A DNA stretch of 64,000 nucleotides from DASYXT01 sp035934555. GTDB lineage: Bacteria; Verrucomicrobiota; Verrucomicrobiia; Limisphaerales; UBA8199. The stretch's first letter is position 1. Each line of letters begins with the position of its first letter. This document shows, piece after piece, positions 36,573 to 45,271 of the stretch. The position numbers and the translations under genes are program-made. The DNA lies in NCBI GenBank assembly GCA_035934555.1, contig DASYXT010000002.1:62001-126000 (forward strand). The letters run 5' to 3'. The notes under the pieces were generated by a model. The model had not been told where the DNA came from and did no database searches. It worked only from the letters and a program-made list of their open reading frames with translations.

Positions 36573-39023
36573 CTACTGTCCTGTCCCCCACGTCCGGCTC
36601 GGTTTGGAGCCCATGACGAAGTGCAGCGTGCCGCCATGTTTCATCGCCGCGTACGGCAGGAATGGCGTCTGCCAATCTTTCCCATCCAACCGTACCGATT
36701 GCACATAAATGTTCTTATCCGACAGGTTCTCGGCGGTGATGGTGAAGGTTCTGCCGCTGGAGAGGTGCATCACGGCTTTGGGTATTGATGGGCTGCCCAG
36801 AACATAAAAATCGCTCGCAGGACAGACGGGATAAAAACCCAAGGCGGTGAAGATGTACCACGCGGACATTTGCCCGCAATCATCATTCCCGCTGAGCGAG
36901 TTGGGCTGGTTGCCGTATTGGGTATCGATCACCTGATGCAGGCGTTGGGCGGCTTTCCAAGGCTGGCCCGCATAACAATATAAATAAATAATGTGATGGC
37001 TGGGCTCGTTGCCATGCCAATACTCCCCAATCCGGCCCTGGATGTCATCGACCCCTTTGCTTTTATCAGCTTCATGAAACGTGAACAACGCATCCAGTTT
37101 CTCCGCAAACTTCTCGCGCCCGCCAAAAAGCCGGATCAGCCCGGACACATCCTGCGGCACGTACCATGAATACTGCCAACTGGTGCCTTCGGTGATGTCG
37201 TTGCTCAACGTGTTCTCGTTATAAAAATGCGGATCGAATGGTTCACGCCATTGCCCGCGCGAATCCTTCGGGCGCATTAACCCCAGCGAAGGATCATACA
37301 GGTTCGTGTAATTCATCGCCCGCCCCATGAACTCCTGGTAATCCTGCGGGCGATGTAGCGCCTGCGCCATTCGCGCGATACAGTAATCATCAAACGCGTA
37401 TTCGAGCGTCTTGGACAGCGACTCGTTCTCCAAATCGCAGGGCACCCAGCCCAGCCGCGCGTATTCGGCCACACCGTCGTAATCCGGATTCAGCGCCGTG
37501 CGTTTCATCGCCGCGAACGCCCGGTTTGGGTCGAACCCCTTTACGCCTTTCAGGTAAGCGTCGGCAATCACCGGCACGGCGTGATACCCAATCATGCACC
37601 AGGTCTCGTTGCCTTCCAGCGACCACATCGGCAGCAGGTGATCCACGCTTTGATCGTAATGCGCCAGCAGCGAATTGATCATGTCCGCATCACGTTTAGC
37701 CTGGATCAGCGCAAATAACGGGTGAGTCGCGCGGTACGTATCCCACAGCGAAAACACCGTATAATTGTCGAATCCCTCCGCGCGGTGAATGTTCGAATCC
37801 AGCCCGCGATACTCGCCCGTCACATCCTCATACAAACTCGGCGCGAGAAACGCATGATACATCCCCGTGTAAAAGGTCTCCTTGAGCTTCTGCGAGCCGT
37901 CGATTTGGATCCGGCTCAACTCGTGGTCCCATTTCTGCCGGGTTTGGCGCACGATCCGGTCGAAATCCCAATCGGGAATCTCACGGTCGAGGTTCGCCAG
38001 CGCATTGGCCGCGCTCACAGCCGACACCGCCACTTTAACCAAAATCACCTCGTTCGGCCGGGTCTTGTATTCCGCAAGGAATTGAAGGTTTGTTCCGGCC
38101 GCTTCGTTGCGGCTGCGAAATCGGTACGTGCGATAGCTGTCGTATTTAACCTCCTGTCCGTTGCTCATGATTCGGTGATGGTCGAACGGGCGGGAGTAAC
38201 GCGCCGCGAAATAGAGATACCGTTCTTTGGCCCAGCCGTTGATCAGATGGAACCCCGTGATCGTGGAAGAGTTTTCCACCCGCACGTGCGACCAGATCAA
38301 CTTGAAGCGCTTGCCGCTGAGGAAATGCTGCAAGTCGGTCATGATGCTGGCTTGGTCGCTCTCGGGAAACGTGAACCGCATCATGCCCGCGCGCTCGCCG
38401 GCGGTCAGTTCCACCGTCACACCATTGTTCAGCAGCTTCACCTTGTAATACCCGGCCGAGGCACTCTCCTGGTCGTGCGAAAAGCGCGCGCGATAGCCTT
38501 CCTCAGGCCTGGTCTTTGGCCCAGCCACCAGCTTCGGCTCGCCGATTTGCGGCATAAACAGGAAATCGCCCAGATCGGGAATGCCCGTCCCCGACAGATG
38601 CGTGAGGCTGAAGCCCATAATCGACGGATCGGAATACTCGTAACCGGAAGCGGTTTCCCACAGATCGCGTTCGGTGTCCGGGCTGAGTTGGACCATGCCG
38701 AACGGCGCGGCCGCTCCGGGATAGGTGTTGCCTTCGCCTTGCGTGCCGACGAACGGGCGGATGTAGCTCGACAGCGGTGGTTCCGCTCCCAAAACCGCCC
38801 CCGCTAACGTGGCCAGAGCGCAGAGCGCCCCGAGACACTGTAGGAGACCACATACGATCAGCGGAGCGCGGACTTTACTCCGCGGCAATAGACGGATCGG
38901 CGTTCGGCCCTCATTCGCAGACCTTCTCGATGATTGCATGCTGCTGCGGACAAAAGCTAAAGTCCGCGCTCCGCTACAGTCGTTCAAAACGCGTTTGGAA
39001 AAACCGAAGGTAGTTGGGTTCAT
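36573..39023 (-). CDS. GH92 alpha-mannosidase with repeat-derived N-terminus
   Basis: The frame gives 816 residues from 39023. The body is a two-domain GH92 glycosidase: VGTQGEGNTYPGAAAPFGMVQLSP near the N-terminus is the family opening (shown here as separate blocks VGTQGEG, NTYPGA and FGMVQLSP), and GNDDCGQMSAWYIFTALGFY near the end is the calcium and acid/base region. Family members are Ca2+-dependent exo-alpha-mannosidases acting on N-glycans and mannans. A signal-like hydrophobic stretch (CLGALCALATLAGAVLGA) precedes the enzyme, but everything before it is encoded by a palindromic element (38860-38975). An ATG inside the element, at 38939, gives a more normal secretion signal than 39023. 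The native start may have been replaced. Confidence 0.85.
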   Translation of the reverse strand: MNPTTFGFSKRVLNDCSGARTLAFVRSSMQSSRRSANEGRTPIRLLPRSKVRAPLIVCGLLQCLGALCALATLAGAVLGAEPPLSSYIRPFVGTQGEGNTYPGAAAPFGMVQLSPDTERDLWETASGYEYSDPSIMGFSLTHLSGTGIPDLGDFLFMPQIGEPKLVAGPKTRPEEGYRARFSHDQESASAGYYKVKLLNNGVTVELTAGERAGMMRFTFPESDQASIMTDLQHFLSGKRFKLIWSHVRVENSSTITGFHLINGWAKERYLYFAARYSRPFDHHRIMSNGQEVKYDSYRTYRFRSRNEAAGTNLQFLAEYKTRPNEVILVKVAVSAVSAANALANLDREIPDWDFDRIVRQTRQKWDHELSRIQIDGSQKLKETFYTGMYHAFLAPSLYEDVTGEYRGLDSNIHRAEGFDNYTVFSLWDTYRATHPLFALIQAKRDADMINSLLAHYDQSVDHLLPMWSLEGNETWCMIGYHAVPVIADAYLKGVKGFDPNRAFAAMKRTALNPDYDGVAEYARLGWVPCDLENESLSKTLEYAFDDYCIARMAQALHRPQDYQEFMGRAMNYTNLYDPSLGLMRPKDSRGQWREPFDPHFYNENTLSNDITEGTSWQYSWYVPQDVSGLIRLFGGREKFAEKLDALFTFHEADKSKGVDDIQGRIGEYWHGNEPSHHIIYLYCYAGQPWKAAQRLHQVIDTQYGNQPNSLSGNDDCGQMSAWYIFTALGFYPVCPASDFYVLGSPSIPKAVMHLSSGRTFTITAENLSDKNIYVQSVRLDGKDWQTPFLPYAAMKHGGTLHFVMGSKPSRTWGTGQ
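38860..38975. repeat. palindromic element, copy B, at the N-terminus of the GH92 gene
   Basis: Outer arms of 18 bases match perfectly in inverted order (38860-38877 and 38958-38975). Further in, GGAC and GTCC blocks continue the symmetry with gaps. Read on the minus strand in the GH92 frame it gives GARTLAFVRSS ... SKVRAPL, the same peptide ends as the ctaG copy. Length 116 bases. Confidence 0.8.
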
Positions 39024-39181
39024 AAATCAGTTTCAATCCGCGCACGCGGTTCGCCGCTCATACCCTGCCGCAACCGACTCCGTCGTCACATGCATGTGCG
39101 CCTGGGGCCCCTCTGCGGTTTGTTCTTCTCTGTGTTTCTCCGCACCCGCTGCACCTAAGCGATTTCTCCGTCTCTCCGCGT

Positions 39182-40141
39182 TCACGCGCCGATGGTCCGG
39201 CGCAATAGCGCCAGGCTCTTCGGCACGGCCACATCCGGATTCTCTTTGCCCTCGAACTCCAAACAGCAATACCCGGTATAGGAAACATCCTTCAGAATTC
39301 TCGCAATGCGTTTGTAATCAAGGTCTAGCGTGTACCATTCGCCCCCACCGTAGTATGTTTTGGCCTGCACGTACACCGCCCGGGGTGCGATCAGCTTTAA
39401 CTTGTCATACGGGTTCTCCAGAAAATTCCCGGTATCCATCAGCGCGCCCAGCCACGGCGACGAGATGCTGTTGAGAATCCGCAACTGCCCCTCCGGCAGC
39501 CGGGCCAGCCCCCAATGGTTTTCCAGCGCGAGGATCACGCCGCATTGCTCGGCTTTATCCAGGCAACGCTGGATGCCATCGATAACCCACTTGAACCCTT
39601 CTTCCTCGGTGCACCCGGGCAGCACCGGCTCGATCCCCCGATGCCGCATCAGCTCGTCAAAATCAGCGATCGCCCCCCACCGGCCCGTGTTGATCCGAAT
39701 CGAGGGAATCCCCAGCTCGTAACAAATCTCAATGCACTTCTTTGTATGCTCGACGTTCGCCGTCACCTTCTCCGCGTCCGGGCTCAAAAAGCTCTGGTGG
39801 CTCGAAAGGCAGACCAGGTCCACGCCATTGCGAAAGGCCTGCCGCTTCAGCTTGCGCAGATACCCCCGGTGTTGGTCAGTCAGCGGTTCCTTCTCCGGCA
39901 AATCCATTTGCTGATGCAGAATGTCCAACCCTTCGGCCCCGAACTCGGCCGCTTTGTCGATCACCGTTTCAATCGACACCTTCGGGTCGTGAAAGTGCCA
40001 GTAGCAATACGTGCACATCCCGATCTTGATGCGCTTTTTTGGACCGGACGCTTGCGGCGAATTCTCGGGCATATTGGCGCCGAGCGCGGCAGTTGCGCTC
40101 AGCGCGGCGGTGGCGGTGAAAAACGAACGACGATTCATCAT
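39182..40141 (-). CDS. Tat-exported sugar phosphate isomerase/epimerase-like TIM-barrel protein
   Basis: 319 residues from the ATG at 40141 (40138 and a GTG at 40147 are alternatives). A twin-arginine signal MNRRSFFTATAALSATAALG is followed by an AP-endonuclease-2/xylose isomerase-like barrel: GLDILHQQMD, SIRINTG, LALENHWG (metal-binding Glu and His), GALMDTGNF (Asp), YVQAKTY and a final CLEFEG with Glu. These are the usual metal ligands of the hydroxypyruvate isomerase/sugar epimerase group. The substrate is unknown, but export and the position beside GH92 and GH172-like enzymes suggest a periplasmic step on released sugars. It is the first gene of the minus-strand glycan block. Confidence 0.8.
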   Translation of the reverse strand: MMNRRSFFTATAALSATAALGANMPENSPQASGPKKRIKIGMCTYCYWHFHDPKVSIETVIDKAAEFGAEGLDILHQQMDLPEKEPLTDQHRGYLRKLKRQAFRNGVDLVCLSSHQSFLSPDAEKVTANVEHTKKCIEICYELGIPSIRINTGRWGAIADFDELMRHRGIEPVLPGCTEEEGFKWVIDGIQRCLDKAEQCGVILALENHWGLARLPEGQLRILNSISSPWLGALMDTGNFLENPYDKLKLIAPRAVYVQAKTYYGGGEWYTLDLDYKRIARILKDVSYTGYCCLEFEGKENPDVAVPKSLALLRRTIGA

Positions 40142-40255
40142 AAGCACGAATGGGTTGAATGGCGGGTGGTCAGCACGGTCCGGGTTTTCGCCAGCGGCTC
40201 ACGTTCTTACATATTGGACGCTGCTCCACGATACTGGACTCGGCCGCAGCGGCTT

Positions 40256-40276
40256 GGCAACTAGAATTTAGTTGCC
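40256..40276. repeat. short perfect palindrome GGCAACTA / TAGTTGCC
   Basis: Eight-base arms with a five-base AT-rich loop, 40 bases before the larger repeat element. There is no T-run on either side, so it does not look like a terminator. It may be a regulator site or part of a compound repeat. Confidence 0.5.
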
Positions 40277-40316
40277 TACGCAGCCCTCGGCGCCCTCGGC
40301 CGATGCTCCTGTTTTC

Positions 40317-40451
40317 GAAAGCGGCAGGGCTGCCGCAGTCCACAACGCTGCGCGACAGAGCAGCGCCAAACTCGCGTGCGGGACGCTTGGCAAGCATCGG
40401 ACGTGAAATCGGGCGCCAGTTTTTGGACTGCGCCAGCCCTCTGGCGCTTTC
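40317..40451. repeat. second palindromic element family, about 135 bases
   Basis: The left arm from 40317 (GAAAGCGGCAG ... CCGCAGTCCA) and the right arm 40422-40451 (TTTGGACTGCG ... GGCGCTTTC) are imperfect inverted copies of about 28-30 bases. The centre has no gene. The arms differ from the GTCCGC family, so this is a separate element type. Only one copy is in the window. Confidence 0.65.
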
Positions 40452-40710
40452 GGCCTGGAAACCTGGAAAAATTGTCTGGAAGATTTGCCTTGCAGCGGCG
40501 CCCGAGACGTGCTTTGCTCGTCAAGCAAGACCCAGTTCGATCTCCAGTATAAAACGCGGTTCGCGGAGTCTCGTGTGCAGGTAGGACAGATTTGTTGAGA
40601 TGGCTACCGGCGCGACCCGGGGGAGCGGCGGCTGGCAAGCTTGCTTAATTTGCGGGCTCGGAAGTGCTTTGGTTGTCCCGAGTTGTAACCTCACAAAACG
40701 AAAGACCTCT

Positions 40711-43700
40711 ATGAGAAAAATAACCTCCTCGTTAGTCATCCTCTGCGGAGGACTCTGTGCCAGTTCGGCGTCGGTGACAGTGCAAGGCTGGTGGCATCTC
40801 GACAGCTCCCAACCGATCAACGACTCAAGCGGGAACAGCCGCACTTTCGGCTCGGCTTATTCAACCGCCCCCGCGACCGGGGGTTCAGTGGCCGCCCAAG
40901 TGATCGGGAACGGAGCGGGTGGTCCATTGGACAGCTCCGGCTGGACCAGCACCCAGTGTATCCAGGTTGGTGTGGGTGTGGGTGGCAAGCGCCAAAGTTC
41001 AATGTGGGCCACAGGCTACAATCCGCCGGCCCAAAACTACGGGATCGAAATCTGGGTGCTGCCGCAGGATAACGGAATCGCCGGCGGCAGTGGCGGTTGG
41101 ATTCTTTCTTCCGGCCAATCGGGGGGCGTTGCGCTTCGTATCAATGCTCCGAGCGGCAACCCCTCTTACATTGACGCCTTTGTCTTGGGTACCGGCACCG
41201 CCATTGGCAACCAGGTCCTCATAGATACAAACCGCTGGATGCACTTGGCGATCGTCAATGACGCGGGCGTGCTGACGTTCTATACCAATGGCGTCCCTTG
41301 CGGCGGCAGCCTCGCCACCGGCGCGACTGCTTCCGCGGGCGATATGTACTGCATTTCCGCTCCTGGCGACAACCAAGCCTTTTATGGGTACCTGGACGAG
41401 GCGCGCGTATTCACCTTCGCGGCGGGCGCCTTCCAGACGACTGATTTGCTGCTCCGGCCCCCAGGCCCCAACATCATCGCGCAACCCCAAAGCGCCGTGG
41501 TCTGGTCTAACGGCGCCGCGCCCTTCACGGTGGTCCCTTCCTTTGATAACGCGCTGCTCTACCAGTGGCAAAGCCAGGGCGCGAACCTCCCCGGGCAGAC
41601 CTCAGCCGCTTATTATTTGAATCAGGTGACGACGGCGAACAGCGGAAGCACCTTTGACTGCATCGTCACCGGCGGCGGAATCAGCATAACCAGCTCCGTG
41701 GCCACTTTAACGGTTATCGCGAACAATGCCGCCAACGTTGCGGCGTATCAGAACGCCGTCAAGAACGAGCCTTCCCTGGGCGCTTACTTCACGGCGGATG
41801 GCGATACGGGCTCAACGCTGACCAACGTCAAAGACGCCACTCACAATGGCACCCTCGAACTGGGGGCGACCTACGATGGGCGGACCAATGACACCTTCGG
41901 GGCGCGCTCGCTCTCCTTCAACCTGGACGGTGACGTGCAGATCCCCAATAACCCGGCCCTCGAGTTTGCCAGTGGGAATGGGACGGTAGAGGCGCTCGTG
42001 TACTTGAGCGAGGCCACCGTTTCGGCCCCGACGATCTTCGCCGAAAACTATGATTTGAACGCCACGCCGTACTATGTATTTGGTGCCAGCCCCAACGGCG
42101 GGAACCTCATTTACGGGAACGACCAGATTAGCCAACTGACGTGGAATGTGCCGGGCGGCATGGTCGGGAGATTCGTGCATGTCGCCTGGGTTATCAGCGA
42201 CGTCACTAACGTGACGGCGTACGCCAACGGTGAGAACCTGGGCACCCAGACCGAGACCAGTCTCGGAAGCAACACCGGAGGACCTCTGTGGATTGGAGGT
42301 ATTGGCACCAGTATCACCGACAACCGGTGGGCGGGCACGGTGGATGAGCTTGCGGTCTATACCGCCGCCCTGTCGCAGAACACCATTCAGCGGCACTACT
42401 CCGCATTCGTTTATGGCACCAATACCGCCTCGCCCTCCATCGTGAGCCAGCCCTCCTCCCGGACGCTGCTGGCGGGGGCTAGTCCTGTCTTGGCCGTGCA
42501 GGCCGGGGGCACCTTGCCGTTGAGCTATCAGTGGAGCGCAAACGGCGGACCGATTACCGGTGCCACCGCTTCTACACTCGCCCTTTCCAACGTCACGACG
42601 ACCGCCACCTACACGCTGCAAATCCAAAATGCCTACGGCTCGACCAATATCAACCCGGTGATAGTGACTGTTGTGGCGCCGCCCACCGGCTATCCCGCCA
42701 TGGTGATGAACGACCACCCGACCGCATTTTGGCGGCTCGGCGACTCGGCCGGCACCCCGGCGGTGGACTCGGCGGGGTTCAACGACGGTACCTACAATGC
42801 AACAGGTGTGACCTATGGGGTGCCAGCCCATCAGGGCGAAAGCGGGACGGCGGTCCAATTGGACGGTTCATCAGGCCGCGCCATCATACCGTATACCCCG
42901 GTGCTTAACCCGAACGGGCCGTTCACGTGTGAATTCTGGGTGCTGGCGAATCAGGCGTTCTATGTCCCAGTTGGCTCCATGCCTCGCCAGGCGCAGTCCC
43001 GCTCCGGCGGCTATGAATTCTATCTCAACGGCAATTACCCGGGCTACGAGTTCCATACGGCCGCCGCCGGCGGTTATAACATGATCACCGGTGACGATAC
43101 TGTTCCCACGACCAGCCAGTGGTTCCAGGTCGTGGGCGTTTACGACGGCTCGTCCAACATCTACTGCTATGTCAACGGCCAGCCTGCTGCCACAACGACG
43201 GGGAACCCGGGCTATACGGACAGTTGGGTGAGTGAAGGGACGTCCCCCTTCAGTCCTAATACTCTGGCGCCATTCATCATCGGGTCGCGGCAAGACAACG
43301 TGCGCTACTTCCAGGGTGCGATCAGCGATGTCGCGTTTTACAACTACGCGCTCTCGCCCGCACAGGTCTCCAACCACTGGACAAGCGCCTACGTCGCCGC
43401 GCACGTGGTGACTCAACCCGCCGGGGTGACCAATGTCGAGTTCAGCACCGTCACGTTGTCCCCTGTGATCACGGGCTTGCCCAACACTTATCAATGGTAC
43501 AAGGATAATTCTCCCCTGACTCCCTCCGTCAACTTTGACGGCTCGCCCCACTACCCCCAGGATGTCACCAACGCGACCCTGGTGATCGCGGAAGCCCATC
43601 CGGCCGATTCCGGGCAGTACCATGTCGTCGTCAGCAACCCCCTGGGCGGCGCCACGTCTGCCAATGCGACGGTTCTGATCATCGCCGCCACCAACGGGCC

Positions 43701-44796
43701 GATGGTTATGTCCGTGCAAGCGCTGGCTACTCCGCCGATCTCTAGCGGATCGTTCCCGTTCGTCGTCCGAGTAGTGTTCAACACGCGGATTGACCCGACG
43801 ACTGGGGCGGCGTCCGCCAATTACGTCATCAATAATGGTCAGGTGGCGGTAAACCAGGTAACGGTGCGCGGCGACTTGCAGGCTTCGAGCCTGGGCACTG
43901 ACTGGAAGATCGCCTACCTGCAAACCGCCGGGCTCACCCCGGGCCAGCGATACACCCTGAACGTCAGCGGAGTGAAGGACCAGGCCCAAACACCCACAAC
44001 CATGACGCCCCAGACCATCACCTTCACTGCGCCACCCCTCGTGCAGGGCGCCCTCTCCTGGGACTACTACTACGAGGTCACACCGCAAGCTGTGTCTTCT
44101 CTCCAGAGCTTCCCGTACTATACCATGTCCGCACCGACCACCAATGGGTACCTGACCGTGTTCGACACCGATCAAATCACCGGCGGCGATCTGAACAATA
44201 ACCCGACCTTCGGCGGCCTGGGTGACAACTACGGCGATGTGGTATCAGGGTTCCTGACCCCCACGGTGTCGGGCAGCTACTACTTCTTCCTCGCCAGCGA
44301 CGATGCTTCCGAACTGGACCTCAGCACGGACAGCACGGTGGCGAACGCCACGATGATTGCTAACGAATCCGGTTGTTGCCACGGGTTCCTGGAACCGGGC
44401 GATCCCAACAACTCCGGGCAGACCACGCCAACTCCCATCACTTTGACGGCCGGCACGCCGTACTTCATCCGTGCCTTGCACACCGAAGGCGGAGGCGGTG
44501 ACTATGTGAAGGTGGCGTGGCGCCTCTCGACCGATAACACGCCGGCAACAAACCTGACAGCTATCGCCTCTCAGTATCTCTCGACCTTCAGGTTGGCGGC
44601 GCCTGTCTTCAACCCACTGGTCTTCAGCAACGGACATTTGACCCTCTCCTGGACGGGCACAGGGACGTTGCTTGGGTCCACGAACGTGGCACTGCCGCCC
44701 AGTCAGTGGACGATTATCACTACCACCAGTCCGTATCAGGTGACGCCCGCTTCGTCCGTACCGCGGATGTTCTACCGCCTCACCAACGGTCGGTAG
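40711..44796 (+). CDS. giant secreted LamG/Ig/PA14 protein
   Basis: 1361 residues from the ATG at 40711, with a signal peptide (MRKITSSLVILCGGLCASSA). The layout is LamG (about 20-247), Ig-like, LamG (about 340-569), Ig-like, LamG (about 660-897, TAFWRLGDSAG), Ig-like, a Big_5/SbsA-like domain (about 993-1108, VVRVVFNTRIDPTTGAASA) and a PA14-like domain (about 1110-1293, GDVVSGFLTPTVSGSYYFFL, ASDDASELDLS). The C-terminal domain ends FYRLTNGR. PA14 and LamG domains commonly bind carbohydrates, so adhesion or glycan capture is likely; no active site is seen. It is followed by a terminator and by the remnant of a similar C-terminus in the same frame. Confidence 0.75.
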   Translation: MRKITSSLVILCGGLCASSASVTVQGWWHLDSSQPINDSSGNSRTFGSAYSTAPATGGSVAAQVIGNGAGGPLDSSGWTSTQCIQVGVGVGGKRQSSMWATGYNPPAQNYGIEIWVLPQDNGIAGGSGGWILSSGQSGGVALRINAPSGNPSYIDAFVLGTGTAIGNQVLIDTNRWMHLAIVNDAGVLTFYTNGVPCGGSLATGATASAGDMYCISAPGDNQAFYGYLDEARVFTFAAGAFQTTDLLLRPPGPNIIAQPQSAVVWSNGAAPFTVVPSFDNALLYQWQSQGANLPGQTSAAYYLNQVTTANSGSTFDCIVTGGGISITSSVATLTVIANNAANVAAYQNAVKNEPSLGAYFTADGDTGSTLTNVKDATHNGTLELGATYDGRTNDTFGARSLSFNLDGDVQIPNNPALEFASGNGTVEALVYLSEATVSAPTIFAENYDLNATPYYVFGASPNGGNLIYGNDQISQLTWNVPGGMVGRFVHVAWVISDVTNVTAYANGENLGTQTETSLGSNTGGPLWIGGIGTSITDNRWAGTVDELAVYTAALSQNTIQRHYSAFVYGTNTASPSIVSQPSSRTLLAGASPVLAVQAGGTLPLSYQWSANGGPITGATASTLALSNVTTTATYTLQIQNAYGSTNINPVIVTVVAPPTGYPAMVMNDHPTAFWRLGDSAGTPAVDSAGFNDGTYNATGVTYGVPAHQGESGTAVQLDGSSGRAIIPYTPVLNPNGPFTCEFWVLANQAFYVPVGSMPRQAQSRSGGYEFYLNGNYPGYEFHTAAAGGYNMITGDDTVPTTSQWFQVVGVYDGSSNIYCYVNGQPAATTTGNPGYTDSWVSEGTSPFSPNTLAPFIIGSRQDNVRYFQGAISDVAFYNYALSPAQVSNHWTSAYVAAHVVTQPAGVTNVEFSTVTLSPVITGLPNTYQWYKDNSPLTPSVNFDGSPHYPQDVTNATLVIAEAHPADSGQYHVVVSNPLGGATSANATVLIIAATNGPMVMSVQALATPPISSGSFPFVVRVVFNTRIDPTTGAASANYVINNGQVAVNQVTVRGDLQASSLGTDWKIAYLQTAGLTPGQRYTLNVSGVKDQAQTPTTMTPQTITFTAPPLVQGALSWDYYYEVTPQAVSSLQSFPYYTMSAPTTNGYLTVFDTDQITGGDLNNNPTFGGLGDNYGDVVSGFLTPTVSGSYYFFLASDDASELDLSTDSTVANATMIANESGCCHGFLEPGDPNNSGQTTPTPITLTAGTPYFIRALHTEGGGGDYVKVAWRLSTDNTPATNLTAIASQYLSTFRLAAPVFNPLVFSNGHLTLSWTGTGTLLGSTNVALPPSQWTIITTTSPYQVTPASSVPRMFYRLTNGR

Positions 44797-45003
44797 CAGG
44801 ATTGTTCGTTCCGATACGCGAGACCGGGGGCAACTCCGGTCTCGCCCTTCGTTGGTGGACAAGAATCTCCGGCTCCCGCCCTCCAGTTGCCGCAAATCGC
44901 ACCGGCGGTGACCGACCCGTATCTGAACCAGGTCACCGGCCGGACCCCGCTGTTGGTGCCGCTAACCGGCGCCGAAGGGTTCTTCCGCGGCGTAAGCCCA
45001 TAG
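44797..45003 (+). pseudogene. orphan C-terminal domain remnant of a secreted protein
   Basis: In the same frame as the gene that stops at 44796, the sequence stays open to a TAG at 45001-45003. Its last 40 codons read like the C-terminal domain of the neighbouring giant proteins: PAVTDPYLNQ, TPLLVPLTGAEGFFR, then a short tail. There is no start codon with a ribosome site. I infer the end of a lost or recombined paralogue. From 45004 to 45271 nothing else is recognised. Confidence 0.4.
44818..44845 (+). terminator. hairpin terminator after the LamG/Ig/PA14 gene
   Basis: Perfect 10-base arms GCGAGACCGG and CCGGTCTCGC with an 8-base loop start 22 bases after the stop codon. The following CCTTCGTTGG is a weak T-run, so efficiency is uncertain. 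Confidence 0.6.
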
Positions 45004-45271
45004 CGGACGGCTTAGCCGACGCCCCGGTCTCGGGGCTAGATTTGTGCCTCCAGCAACTTGAATTGGCGGGGGCACTTTGTTTTTTCCCGGAGCGGAGCAA
45101 TGTTGCAGTACACCCATCGCGTGCTTCTATGCGCACAAGCTTTCGAGCGGCCAACCTGCGCCGCCTCTCCTGCCTCCCCTGAAATACGGAGCCAATAGGG
45201 GGATTGTCCTGATTGAGCCAGGCGGTTGTGTTCCGCACGCTATGGGGTGATAGTAGAATTCCAGAACCATT

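Larger units (their letters stand above)
40142..40710. other. divergent intergenic region with two palindromes
   Basis: No gene is supported here. The region separates the divergent isomerase and LamG/Ig/PA14 genes, so it should hold both promoters, though none stands out. It contains a short perfect hairpin (40256-40276) and a longer inverted-repeat element (40317-40451), listed separately. Confidence 0.5.

Noticed and set aside
38990..39181. Purine-rich run (minus strand) between the isomerase and GH92 genes.
   Set aside because: It has GAGA-like low complexity but no clear repeat unit, hairpin or motif, so no feature is claimed.
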